Source: Veillonella criceti (GTDB taxonomy: Bacteria > Bacillota > Negativicutes > Veillonellales > Veillonellaceae). Taken from it: a DNA stretch of 64,000 nt. Below the pieces are notes generated by a model. It was not told where the DNA came from and searched no databases. It was given only the letters and a program-made list of their open reading frames with translations. Position 1 is the first letter of the stretch, and every line of letters starts with the position of its first letter. Positions 36,074-44,836 of the stretch are shown piece after piece. The stretch lies in the NCBI RefSeq assembly GCF_900460315.1, contig NZ_UHIO01000001.1, forward strand, positions 1,254,501-1,318,500, given 5' to 3'. The position numbers and the translations under genes were made by a program.

Positions 36074-36891
36074 TTCTTACCCCTCCATTTCTTAAGGAAG
36101 GACAAAGCTGACTTAGGTCGTTCCATGAAAGCACGTAACGATTCACGCAACTGTTCTTCTGGTAAATGACGATAAATATGACCACCATAAGTATAGGATA
36201 TTTTACCAGTTTCTTCACTAACTACAAGTACAACCGCATCCGCTTGTTCACTAAGGCCAATCGCCGCTCGATGTCGTGTGCCCAGTTCAGTACTTAACGA
36301 TCTATCTTGCGTTAACGGCAATAAACACGCTGCTGCCATAACCCGATTATTGCGAATAACAACGGCACCATCATGGAGTGGCGTGTTAGGAATAAATATA
36401 TTATTTAGTAATTCACGCGATACTTTACCATCAATTTCAATGCCTGTATCAATGATTTCACCAAGGCCTACTTCCCTCTCAAAAACAATTAGAGCCCCGA
36501 TTTTTTCGCGCGACATAACTTTGGCTGATGCCATCACTTCATTGACTAAATTATCAATTTCCATTTCACTAACATCTTGTGATTTTGAAAATAAACGACC
36601 CCGGCCCAATCGTTCTAACGCACGGCGCAATTCAGGTTGAAATACAACTGGTAATGCTACCAATAAGACTGTCATCCCCTGTTGCAATAACCAGCTAATC
36701 ACGTGCAAATCAAAAAATCGACTGGCCACATTAATAAGGCCAAGTACAACTAAACCTTTTAAAAGAGCCATGGCCCTCGTATCACGAATCTGTTTATATA
36801 AATAGTATATTAAAACCGCTACGGATAAGATATCAACTAAATCACCAAAGCGGAATGTTTCAATTAAGCCTTGCAGCTGTGTCATCATATT
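36070..36891 (-). CDS. cdaA: Diadenylate cyclase CdaA
   Basis: Membrane-bound c-di-AMP synthase. 273 aa from the ATG at 36891 (GAGGAG about 9 bases before it). Three N-terminal helices (DLVDILSVAVLIYYLY onwards), then the DAC domain with FIPNTPLHDGAVVIRNNRV (DGA motif) and GTRHRAAIGLSEQADAVVLVVSEETG (RHR motif), both required for catalysis. First gene of cdaA-cdaR-COG2509-glmM. An upstream in-frame start 14 codons earlier is less likely. Confidence 0.95.
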   Translation of the reverse strand, partial: NMMTQLQGLIETFRFGDLVDILSVAVLIYYLYKQIRDTRAMALLKGLVVLGLINVASRFFDLHVISWLLQQGMTVLLVALPVVFQPELRRALERLGRGRLFSKSQDVSEMEIDNLVNEVMASAKVMSREKIGALIVFEREVGLGEIIDTGIEIDGKVSRELLNNIFIPNTPLHDGAVVIRNNRVMAAACLLPLTQDRSLSTELGTRHRAAIGLSEQADAVVLVVSEETGKISYTYGGHIYRHLPEEQLRESLRAFMERPKSALSFLKKWRGKK

Positions 36892-37015
36892 AAACCACTC
36901 CTCTAGGGGTACGATAAATAAATAAGAGTACACTGTGTATATGCACAGGTACTCTTTTATTTTACCTTATTTTCAGTTCGCTGTAAAATATTGTCAACCA
37001 AGAGTGTGACCTATT

Positions 37016-37330
37016 TTACACATTTTGAGTCTCAATCCAAACGTCTAAATTGCCCCCACAAACCATGCCTTCTTTTACGGCCACATCATCATTTAAATCC
37101 ACTAAAATACGACGATGTGCTTCTTTTTTCTGCAAGGCTTCTAAGGCATTAAGCCGAATTTCATTTTCTGCTCGGCCGCCACCAATCGTACCAAAAATAG
37201 AACCATCAGGATGGACTACCATCGTAGTCCCTGCTTTACGCGGTGTAGATCCTTTGGTCTGTAAAATAGTGGCTACCGCTAATGTATCGGTTTCACGGCC
37301 TTGTAAATAACGCACAAATTCTCGTTTCAT
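37016..37330 (-). CDS. XdhC/CoxI N-terminal-domain protein (split XdhC, part 1)
   Basis: 104 aa equal to only the N-terminal CoxI domain of XdhC: LAVATILQTKGSTPRKAGTTM, then GSIFGTIGGGRAENEI, and MVCGGNLDVWIE with the conserved Cys. XdhC family proteins insert sulfurated molybdenum cofactor into xanthine-dehydrogenase-type enzymes. Here the Rossmann part is a separate gene that lies upstream and overlaps by 4 bases (ATGA), so the domain order on the operon is reversed relative to the one-piece protein. Last gene of the molybdenum hydroxylase operon. Confidence 0.85.
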   Translation of the reverse strand: MKREFVRYLQGRETDTLAVATILQTKGSTPRKAGTTMVVHPDGSIFGTIGGGRAENEIRLNALEALQKKEAHRRILVDLNDDVAVKEGMVCGGNLDVWIETQNV

Positions 37331-38049
37331 CGACCTTGTCCTCCTCGCGATAGAAAACCTGCTTTACGCCCACGGGTAACAGCTAAAAACTCACTTACAA
37401 TAGATACGGCGATTTCTTCAGGCGTTTCAGCCCCTAAGGACAAGCCAATCGGTGCATAGATTTTATCTAATTCCGCCTGGGTCCAGCCACTCTCTTTGAG
37501 GACTTCAAACGCATGGAATACACGTTTATGGCTCCCCATAACCCCCATATATGTTGAATCTACTAAATGTCGCACTTGATTGAGACAAATACTGTCATAT
37601 TCATGAGCACGCGTCACAATAATAATTCCCTTATAGCTATTTAATGGTAATTGTGATGCTAAATCATTGAAATCTAGGCACATACGGCGTACCCGTTCAT
37701 CAAAGAAATCTGGTCTCAAATATTCAGCGCGATCATCAACAACCGTTACATGACAACCAATAAACAAAAGCATATCAGCAATACAGCGACTCACATGACC
37801 AGCACCTAACACTAGGACTTCAGGGTCTTTTTCCACCGGTTGTACAAAGCATTCCATGGCCCCCAAATTCAAAATACTAGGTCGTTGATCTGGTTTTATC
37901 GACAACCCATCTATAGGTTGCCCATACACTACATCCCCGGTTTCCCCATATACTACTTTATCCCCTTGACGATTTCCTGTCAGCACTGTCACCATGATTG
38001 ATTTTTTATCTTTAGCCAGGCGCTGCTCAATTACATCATATAAATTCAT
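37327..38049 (-). CDS. XdhC Rossmann-domain protein (split XdhC, part 2)
   Basis: 240 aa equal to the C-terminal half of XdhC: nucleotide-binding VLVLGAGHVSRCIADMLLFIG followed by VTVVDDRAEYLRPDFF, then GIIIVTRAHEYDSICL, YMGVMGSHKRV, and PIGLSLGAETPEEIAVSIVSE. An N-terminal part of about 70 residues resembles a degenerate CoxI piece. The start at 38049 follows AGGAG; earlier in-frame starts would overlap the previous gene. Role: maturation of the molybdenum hydroxylase encoded upstream. Confidence 0.88.
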   Translation of the reverse strand: MNLYDVIEQRLAKDKKSIMVTVLTGNRQGDKVVYGETGDVVYGQPIDGLSIKPDQRPSILNLGAMECFVQPVEKDPEVLVLGAGHVSRCIADMLLFIGCHVTVVDDRAEYLRPDFFDERVRRMCLDFNDLASQLPLNSYKGIIIVTRAHEYDSICLNQVRHLVDSTYMGVMGSHKRVFHAFEVLKESGWTQAELDKIYAPIGLSLGAETPEEIAVSIVSEFLAVTRGRKAGFLSRGGQGR

Positions 38050-38068
38050 AGAACTCCTCATTTTGTCA

Positions 38069-38875
38069 CTACTTCTGTTCTTGCTCATAACAAAAGGCCA
38101 ATACCGCCTCTAAAACTCCACCAGCTACTGCCAATGCTTTATCTGAAATCGTGTAGCAATGGAATTTTTCACAACGGGCATCAACATCGGCCAGTTTAAA
38201 CCCTTTGGTCACCATTAAGCCTGAAGCTAATACACCTCGTAAAATACCAGCTATCTGAGATTTTACAGGTACATCATCCACAAAGCCAATCGTTTCATCA
38301 GCTTCTACTTCTTCACCAATATGGCGTTTAGCTGTAAATAAACCATCACAAGGAGCATGCATAACTCGCTCAATCGTATAGCCGCCTACACTACCAGGAA
38401 CACCTGTATTAGGCAAAGCGCTCCCTTCATAAATACATCGACCTAATGTATGTCCACGCATTGTCTCTACCACCACATCCACGTCATCACCAGCCGTAAA
38501 ACCAGGGCCACAGGCAATAACTAATGAGGCATCATCATTATGGGTACCAACATTGCGTTTAGCTAAAATGGCATCAACTACAATATCCGGTTGTAAAGCG
38601 GCTAATACCGTTTCATAGGCTTCCGTAACTACAGGGATAATTTCATCGCCCCTAGTAATCATAGATTCTGCTTCAGTTAGCGTGACATGCCGAGCTGCTA
38701 ACCGTTCTAATAACACTTCACCACGATGAACCGCTGCGCCATAACAGACTTTGCGACGAATCATCGTAGGAATGGGTAATTCATTAATTACAACACGAAA
38801 ACCAGCGCGACGTAAGCGGTACACACAACCTGACGCTATATCACCACCGCCACGCATCAAAACTAAAGGTTTCAT
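38069..38875 (-). CDS. yqeB: Selenium-dependent molybdenum hydroxylase system protein YqeB
   Basis: 268 aa. Opens PLVLMRGGGDIASGCVYRLRRAGF, with the glycine-rich motif characteristic of the YqeB/EF2563 family, then NELPIPTMIRRKVCYGAAVHRGE, and GPGFTAGDDVDVVVETMRGH. The gene is a genomic marker of the labile selenium cofactor of molybdenum hydroxylases; its biochemical role is not established. It overlaps mocA by 4 bases. Confidence 0.88.
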   Translation of the reverse strand: MKPLVLMRGGGDIASGCVYRLRRAGFRVVINELPIPTMIRRKVCYGAAVHRGEVLLERLAARHVTLTEAESMITRGDEIIPVVTEAYETVLAALQPDIVVDAILAKRNVGTHNDDASLVIACGPGFTAGDDVDVVVETMRGHTLGRCIYEGSALPNTGVPGSVGGYTIERVMHAPCDGLFTAKRHIGEEVEADETIGFVDDVPVKSQIAGILRGVLASGLMVTKGFKLADVDARCEKFHCYTISDKALAVAGGVLEAVLAFCYEQEQK

Positions 38876-39480
38876 AGTTTACCCCACATATTATATAACT
38901 GTTCATATTCAAAAGGCGTATCTACATCTACGCCCACAGGCTCTTCAATAGCAACGAACCTAATATAGGGCTTACCAATTCCCTGCAAAATTTCTCGACC
39001 ACCATGATCAGCGGTAATTCTTTGAAGCGCTTGCTTCCAATCAGGGCCAAAAATAACTGGATTACCACGCTGGCGATCCCTACCATATAAAGGACAAATA
39101 ATAGACTTAGCGCACTCAGGCATTAGTTCATACGCTTCTACCAATTGTGCTACGACTTCTTTCGTCATCAATGGTTGATCCACCACGGCACAAAGTACAG
39201 CCCGTGACGAAGTCCCTAAGGCCTGAATACCACAAGCCAAAGAGGTCCCTTGACCCAAAGATGCTTTGTCATTAAACACGATTTCATATCCATGAGAACT
39301 AGCAATGGATGCCAACTCATCAACAGACTGTCCAGCCACTACCACTCGTTGCCCACCTAATTGGCTGTAAGCCTCACAAGCAACATCTAGCAATGTCCCT
39401 TGGCGCCAAGGTAATAAGGCTTTACACGTACCCATCCGCCGGCTCAAACCAGCAGCCAAAATAACTACATCCACTGCCAT
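38872..39480 (-). CDS. mocA: Molybdenum cofactor nucleotidyltransferase, MocA-like
   Basis: 202 aa NTP-transferase. N-terminal VVILAAGLSRRMGTCKALLPW is the nucleotide-binding motif of MocA/MobA enzymes, followed by VDQPLMTKEVVAQLVEAY with the metal-binding Asp and RGNPVIFGPDW. It would attach CMP to molybdopterin for hydroxylases of the xanthine dehydrogenase family. Overlaps yqeB; 9 bases after yqeC. Confidence 0.85.
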   Translation of the reverse strand: MAVDVVILAAGLSRRMGTCKALLPWRQGTLLDVACEAYSQLGGQRVVVAGQSVDELASIASSHGYEIVFNDKASLGQGTSLACGIQALGTSSRAVLCAVVDQPLMTKEVVAQLVEAYELMPECAKSIICPLYGRDRQRGNPVIFGPDWKQALQRITADHGGREILQGIGKPYIRFVAIEEPVGVDVDTPFEYEQLYNMWGKL

Positions 39481-39489
39481 GTAGAACCT

Positions 39490-40248
39490 CTATTGCCACC
39501 GTAATACACGAGCAATTTCACAACTTGCTTTATAACCATCAGCCAGTACAATCATAGCCAGCTTACTGTCAGCTAACCGATCCAAAAAATCATCAATAAT
39601 CCGATGTTGAACCGTATCATAGCCCGTGCAGAATAAAATGCGACGGCCTCGACTATATTGAAATAGGCCCTGTGGATGAAGGACTAAACGCGCTAACATT
39701 GACGGTGTAACAACCGCGCCTTCAGGGCGCTCCATAATCGCCGAAACTTCCTCTATATTGTGAACATGCTCTGGTGTAAGTTGAGTCCCCAACATTTGCA
39801 AATTAACAACACCAATGGTTGTATTTGTCTGCGTAGGAATAACAGGTTCAGAATTTTTAGGTGCTTTTAGCCATTTTTCTTTGGCCCCATCGGCTTCGAC
39901 TAGAATTTGCCACTTTGGATGAACCATGTGCATCTCATCAATTGCTTTAGCAGGCAAAGACGTCACCTTAGTCCCGTCTACGCCACTAAACCACGCTGCA
40001 CAACGCCCACGATGCATAGCTTTATGACAAGCTTCTTCAGCCTCATTAAAGTCAGTCCCATAGTAAGGGTTCCACAAGGCCACTTGCGACTCATATAATT
40101 TCGTCGTAGTAGTCACTAAGGTTGGTTGTCCTTCTAAACCACCATACTCGACTAATTTAGCGAGTACCGTCGTCTTACCACCGGCCCCTACAATGGCCGT
40201 AATCCCTGGCTGAATTAACGAACTCCAATGTTTTGCTTGCATCGTCAT
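39490..40248 (-). CDS. yqeC: Putative selenium cofactor biosynthesis protein YqeC
   Basis: 252 aa. P-loop-like ITAIVGAGGKTTVLAKLVEYGG, then TLVTTTTKLYES, LVEADGAKEKWLKAPKNSEPVIP and TIGVVNLQMLGTQL are the YqeC family hallmarks. Found with yqeB in genomes with selenium-dependent molybdenum hydroxylases; mechanism unproven. AGGAGG precedes the ATG. It lies between the hydroxylase subunits and mocA. Confidence 0.87.
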   Translation of the reverse strand: MTMQAKHWSSLIQPGITAIVGAGGKTTVLAKLVEYGGLEGQPTLVTTTTKLYESQVALWNPYYGTDFNEAEEACHKAMHRGRCAAWFSGVDGTKVTSLPAKAIDEMHMVHPKWQILVEADGAKEKWLKAPKNSEPVIPTQTNTTIGVVNLQMLGTQLTPEHVHNIEEVSAIMERPEGAVVTPSMLARLVLHPQGLFQYSRGRRILFCTGYDTVQHRIIDDFLDRLADSKLAMIVLADGYKASCEIARVLRWQ

Positions 40249-40304
40249 GGCTATTCCTCCTCAGTATGAGCCTTCTATTCTGCTCGAAATTAAATGCCTA
40301 CCTT

Positions 40305-42611
40305 TTATTCTTTCGCCATCAAAGCCTGAAATACCTTTTCTGAAATCATAGGTAATGTAGTTAATTCTGCACCACATGCATTTAAGATAGCGCCCTGAAT
40401 AGCGGGGCAAGAGGTATTAATGACCACTTCACCAATGGACTTAACCCCAAAGGCACCTGTTGGCTCATGTGATTCCACAAAATCTACATGAATACGTCCC
40501 ATATCACGGCGTGTTGGAATTTTATAACTCATAAAATTATTAGTCTCCAATAAACCGCAAGACGAATAGCGAATTTCTTCAGTTAACGCCATTCCTATCC
40601 CTTGTACTATACCACCTTCTGCCTGTACTCTAGCTAAAGCTGGATTTACAATGGTTCCACAATCTACAACCGCATAAAAATCAAGTGGTGTCACTTGTCC
40701 CGTTTCCATATCTACACTTACTTCAGCAATGCCTACCATAAATGGTGGTGGTGATGTATGACTTCCCCAAGTAGCAAAGCCAACTAATTGTTCAGGACTA
40801 TGCCCCAAACTTACCATCAATTTAGGCGCTAATTCCTGCGTTGTCATAGATTTGCGGCCATCTTTAGTATTAGCCATGACGCCATCAAATTCAATCTCTT
40901 CTTCGGGCACTTCCAAATACCTAGCAAAGGCACGAATTATTTTTGCCTTCAAATCTTCAGCCGCTAACTTAGCTGCAGTCCCCGTTACATAGGTCGTACT
41001 CGATGCATAAGAACCTGGGTCAAAAGGCACTACATCCGTATCTGCTTCATAACAAGTCATATGATCTAGCGGACAGCCTAATACTTCGCAGGCCATCTGC
41101 ATAAGAATAGTATTAGCCCCTGTGCCCATATCAGTCGAGCCTGTATATAACGTATAATAGCCGTCATCTTGTAATTTAATTTCTACAGAAGCCGTATCAA
41201 TTTTCGCAACACCAGAACCTTGAAAAGCCAGCGCCATTCCTAAACCACCACGATGTGTTTCATCAATTTGCCAACTATGAGGTCGTTCATCCCATCGAGC
41301 CATTTTTTTCGCTTTGGCAATGGCTTCTTTCAATAGTCCCGACTCTAACACTTCATCAGGTTCATAGACCAAGGATGTTTCACCAACACCAATCAAATTC
41401 TTTAAGCGTAATTCACTCTCATCCATCCCCATGGCCTTTGCCAACTTAGTCACCGCACATTCCAATGGCCAAAGAGCCTCTGTTGCTCCATACCCACGGA
41501 AAGCACCGCCAGCCATATGATTGGTATACACAATATTAGACTCATATCGTACGGCTTTACCTTTATTATAGAGGGGCACAGACTTATGCTCGCCCGCGGT
41601 AAACGTTGTAAAGGCATGTGTTCCATACGCGCCAGCATCGGATGTCGCTACCATATCAATGACCTGAATAATGCCATCTTTCGTAGCGCCTAGACGAACC
41701 TTCCATTCCCTAGCATGACGGCTGGTAGAACAATTACTCGCTTCGTGACGAGTATATACTAAAACAGCTGGTTTCTTTAATGTCCAAGTTACAAATGCAC
41801 AATACAATTCAGTACAAGCGGTTTGTTTGGAACCAAAACCACCACCAATACGTGGTTTAATAACACGGATTTTCGTAGCAGGTATTTCTAAAGCGCGTGC
41901 TATATGGCGACGCACATGAAATGGAATCTGCGTTGAACTAGTACATACTAAACGCCCAAACTGATCAATCGTACAAAAAGTTCTAAATGTTTCCATCGCC
42001 GTTTGTAACGTAGCTTGATCGAAATAGGTTTCTTCCACTACATAATCACATTTAGCCAGTTCTCCTTCTAAATCCCCAGCTACACGGCTATAAGAGCAAG
42101 CTAAATTGCGTTTAGGGTCACCCCCAACAGGTATATTGTAATGTAAATCATCTTCAGGATGAACCACAGTTGGATGATCTAGCGCCGTATGAATATCTAA
42201 TACAGGCTCCATCACATCATACTTCACATGGATTACTTGCATCGCTTGTATAGCCGTCTTTTCATCTTTAGCCACCACAATCGCTACAGCATCCCCCACA
42301 TACCGTACATATTGGTCTAAAATCAAAGAATCATACGCCGATGGTTCTGGGTAACTCTGCCCGGCTAAGGTAAACCGTGTTTTAGGCACATCTTTATAGG
42401 TAAAAATAGCTTCAACCCCAGGTATACGTAAGGCCGCTTTCAAATCGATGTCAATAATTTTGGCCATAGCGTAGGGACTGCGCATAATTTTTATCACCAA
42501 TGCATGGGGTGGGATAAAATCTTCTGTATAGGCAGGACGGCCACTTAAAATCGTACTTGCATCTACTTTTTTATAGGATCGCCCTACATGCTTACGCTTT
42601 TGTTGTTCCAT
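40305..42611 (-). CDS. Molybdenum hydroxylase (xanthine dehydrogenase type), molybdopterin-binding subunit
   Basis: 768 aa, normal length. Catalytic subunit of a three-subunit hydroxylase. Seen: VGRSYKKVDASTILSGRPAYTEDF, the Mo-cofactor loops PRIGGGFGSKQTACTELY and GGAFRGYGATEALW, and the C-terminal GAFGVKSIGEVVINTSCPAIQ with the catalytic Glu in SIGE. The neighbours yqeB, yqeC and mocA place it among selenium-cofactor hydroxylases. The substrate may be xanthine, purine or another N-heterocycle; I cannot choose. Its ATG overlaps the stop of the iron-sulfur subunit by one base. Confidence 0.9.
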   Translation of the reverse strand: MEQQKRKHVGRSYKKVDASTILSGRPAYTEDFIPPHALVIKIMRSPYAMAKIIDIDLKAALRIPGVEAIFTYKDVPKTRFTLAGQSYPEPSAYDSLILDQYVRYVGDAVAIVVAKDEKTAIQAMQVIHVKYDVMEPVLDIHTALDHPTVVHPEDDLHYNIPVGGDPKRNLACSYSRVAGDLEGELAKCDYVVEETYFDQATLQTAMETFRTFCTIDQFGRLVCTSSTQIPFHVRRHIARALEIPATKIRVIKPRIGGGFGSKQTACTELYCAFVTWTLKKPAVLVYTRHEASNCSTSRHAREWKVRLGATKDGIIQVIDMVATSDAGAYGTHAFTTFTAGEHKSVPLYNKGKAVRYESNIVYTNHMAGGAFRGYGATEALWPLECAVTKLAKAMGMDESELRLKNLIGVGETSLVYEPDEVLESGLLKEAIAKAKKMARWDERPHSWQIDETHRGGLGMALAFQGSGVAKIDTASVEIKLQDDGYYTLYTGSTDMGTGANTILMQMACEVLGCPLDHMTCYEADTDVVPFDPGSYASSTTYVTGTAAKLAAEDLKAKIIRAFARYLEVPEEEIEFDGVMANTKDGRKSMTTQELAPKLMVSLGHSPEQLVGFATWGSHTSPPPFMVGIAEVSVDMETGQVTPLDFYAVVDCGTIVNPALARVQAEGGIVQGIGMALTEEIRYSSCGLLETNNFMSYKIPTRRDMGRIHVDFVESHEPTGAFGVKSIGEVVINTSCPAIQGAILNACGAELTTLPMISEKVFQALMAKE

Positions 42612-43066
42612 TATGCTTCCACCTCCGCTAAATAGCGTCGAATGCCACGTAAATGTGACTCATAACCAGTACAACGGCATAAATTGCCTACTAGGAAATC
42701 TCTAATTTCATCATCCGTAGGGTTTGGATTCTTACGACGTAAAGCCATCGCACTCATCATCATCCCCGTTGTACAATACCCACATTGATCGGCACCTTCA
42801 GCAGCTAAACAATCAGCTAACAAAGCAGCTTCTTCCGCTAACCCTTCCAAGGTCGTCACCTCATGTCCATCCGCTCGAAATGTAGGATAAGAACAAGATA
42901 ATATTGTATTACCATCAAGCCATACGGTACATAAACCACAATTCATCGTATCACAACCACGACGCATGCTAAAATAGCCTTGCTTACGCAATGTAGCTAA
43001 TAACATTTCATCTGGTTCTACTGAAGTTTTTAAGACTTTACCATTTACTGTTAATGTTACGTCCAC
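42611..43066 (-). CDS. Molybdenum hydroxylase 2Fe-2S subunit
   Basis: 151 aa. Plant-ferredoxin-type cluster: RRGCDTMNCGLCTVWLDG with a later Cys in ILSCSYPT. Second, helical cluster: DQCGYCTTGMMMSAM and GNLCRCTGYESH. It transfers electrons from the Mo site to FAD. It overlaps the FAD subunit gene by 10 bases and the Mo subunit gene by one. Confidence 0.95.
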   Translation of the reverse strand: MDVTLTVNGKVLKTSVEPDEMLLATLRKQGYFSMRRGCDTMNCGLCTVWLDGNTILSCSYPTFRADGHEVTTLEGLAEEAALLADCLAAEGADQCGYCTTGMMMSAMALRRKNPNPTDDEIRDFLVGNLCRCTGYESHLRGIRRYLAEVEA

Positions 43067-43845
43067 TGCTCTACCTCCTGCACTAAACGTTTCACAATTA
43101 CTTTCGTCATAGCCTGGCGATAACTAGCCGATGCATGAGAGTTCGTTTGAAACGGAATTTCATTAGCGGCTACCTCCATAGCTTCCTGTAGTCCAGCTAC
43201 ACCTTTGGCCGTTAAAATTTCACCCGCTTGTACAGCTTCCTTAGCGACAGCCGGCCGACAACCAATATATATATGATACCCTGTTTCATCTTTACGCAAA
43301 GCTCCGGTCAAATACGGAAAATCAGATACGGACTTACGTAAATTTTCCGCCACTACGAGCGCGTCGGTTTTAGGAATTCGAATTTCCACTAATACATCCC
43401 GTTCGCGTAACGCTAAGAAATCTACGAGACTCATAACCCCGTGTTTATATAACACGACTTCTGCCTGCAATGCCAACAAGGATGGAATTATGTCAGAAAA
43501 GCCAAATTTAGCTGCTACCGATCCACCTAATGTTGCCATATTACGAAATTGAACACCCAACACCGAATGAACGACCTTAGGTAAAACCCCCTTGCTAAAA
43601 GTTTTAAATGGTCCAAATCGTTCCACATCACCTTGTGTCGCCATAGCACCAATGGCATAATATGATTCTTGGTCACGAATATAATCAAGACCTAATCCTG
43701 ACATATCAATAACCATAGGCCAACGCCAACTCCCTAAGCCAATCCACGCACCACCAGCCAATAGTGGCATAAAGCGATGTTTCATCGCTAAATCATAGGC
43801 TTCTGCTACCGTCTTTGGTTGCAATAATTGCCGATACATCAACAT
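43057..43845 (-). CDS. Molybdenum hydroxylase FAD-binding subunit
   Basis: 262 aa CoxM/XdhB-type subunit. The FAD-binding regions are visible as LLAGGAWIGLGSWRWPMVIDMS (family AGGT equivalent) and FRNMATLGGSVAAKFGFSDIIPSLLAL, then the C-terminal CO-dehydrogenase flavoprotein domain (IYIGCRPAVAKEAVQ). AGGAGG lies before the ATG. First gene of the operon; it diverges from queG, with a palindrome between them. Confidence 0.92.
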   Translation of the reverse strand: MLMYRQLLQPKTVAEAYDLAMKHRFMPLLAGGAWIGLGSWRWPMVIDMSGLGLDYIRDQESYYAIGAMATQGDVERFGPFKTFSKGVLPKVVHSVLGVQFRNMATLGGSVAAKFGFSDIIPSLLALQAEVVLYKHGVMSLVDFLALRERDVLVEIRIPKTDALVVAENLRKSVSDFPYLTGALRKDETGYHIYIGCRPAVAKEAVQAGEILTAKGVAGLQEAMEVAANEIPFQTNSHASASYRQAMTKVIVKRLVQEVEQWT

Positions 43846-43893
43846 GATAAGCCTCCTACATCTATACCTTTATAAAATAAGTATCGCTTTTTT

Positions 43894-43908
43894 TTACAAA
43901 ATTTGTAA
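43894..43908. promoter_or_regulatory. Palindrome between the hydroxylase operon and queG
   Basis: TTACAAA and TTTGTAA around a single central base, in the 76-base divergent gap. Could be an operator for either gene; no regulator is assigned. Confidence 0.45.
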
Positions 43909-43921
43909 TAATAGCCTTATT

Positions 43922-44836
43922 ATGATAACACGAAATATAATTAATAATATAGCTAAACAATTAAATATCCCCGCCATAGGAATTGCCCCTTGGCCATTGC
44001 CTAAGAATGCGTCGCAATTTATTGACACAAATAAGCCCTGCCCATTCATTAATGGCACATTAGAAGAGCGCCTCACTGGTAATACTCAACTTATCAACCC
44101 CCGAAGTGCTATTGTCTGCCTCTTTCCCTATTACATAAGACCTGAGGACATGCCCGCTAACCAAAAGATTAACTTACCCCGTTATGCGTGGGGCCCAGAC
44201 TATCACTTAGTCATACCAAATTACTTAACCCGCTTTGGTAACGCCTTACAAGCCTTAGATAAAACAGTGGAATTTGAAATTCACTGTGATACATCACCTT
44301 TAGCCGATCGATATATGGCCTATTTAGCCGGCCTTGGTGTCTTTGGTAAAAATCGTGCCCTCATCCACCCTACATGGGGCAGTTATACCTCCATCGGCAC
44401 CTTACTGACTTCTTGTGAAATACCAGCAGATACACCTATGGAAGGCACCTGCCTCAATTGCCATAGTTGTATTAAAGCTTGTCCTGGTCAATCGCTAGGC
44501 ACGCCCGTTTTCGGCTATGACACCTGCAAAAGCTATTTAACCCAAAAGAAAGGTCATCTTACAGACAGTGAAATAGCCACCTTACAACGATCATCACTTA
44601 TTTGGGGCTGTGATATCTGTCAAGAAGTATGTCCTCACAATCGAAACGTTCCTACAACACCGATTCCAGAATTTCAACAAATTGACCCCTATGTTAATCC
44701 TATCGATTTAGAGTCACTAACTAATAAAACATTTAAAGCAGCCTTTGGTCACCGTGCCTTTGCCTGGCGTGGCAAGGCAACCTTACTGCGCAATGCCCAA
44801 ATTATCGATAAGGATTATTCCTCTAAAGACGAATAA
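43922..44836 (+). CDS. queG: Epoxyqueuosine reductase
   Basis: Last step of queuosine synthesis in tRNA, B12-dependent. 304 aa, shorter than the usual 350-380. Two 4Fe-4S motifs: CLNCHSCIKACP near residue 180 and CDICQEVCPHN near 236. Also RYAWGPDYHLVI and SPLADRYMAYLAGLGVFGKN, typical of QueG. The C-terminal HEAT-repeat tail of E. coli QueG is missing. The ATG at 43922 matches the family start, but no ribosome site precedes it (only AT-rich bases), so a leaderless or weak start is likely. Its 3' end overlaps the convergent yfbR by 22 bases. Confidence 0.9.
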   Translation: MITRNIINNIAKQLNIPAIGIAPWPLPKNASQFIDTNKPCPFINGTLEERLTGNTQLINPRSAIVCLFPYYIRPEDMPANQKINLPRYAWGPDYHLVIPNYLTRFGNALQALDKTVEFEIHCDTSPLADRYMAYLAGLGVFGKNRALIHPTWGSYTSIGTLLTSCEIPADTPMEGTCLNCHSCIKACPGQSLGTPVFGYDTCKSYLTQKKGHLTDSEIATLQRSSLIWGCDICQEVCPHNRNVPTTPIPEFQQIDPYVNPIDLESLTNKTFKAAFGHRAFAWRGKATLLRNAQIIDKDYSSKDE

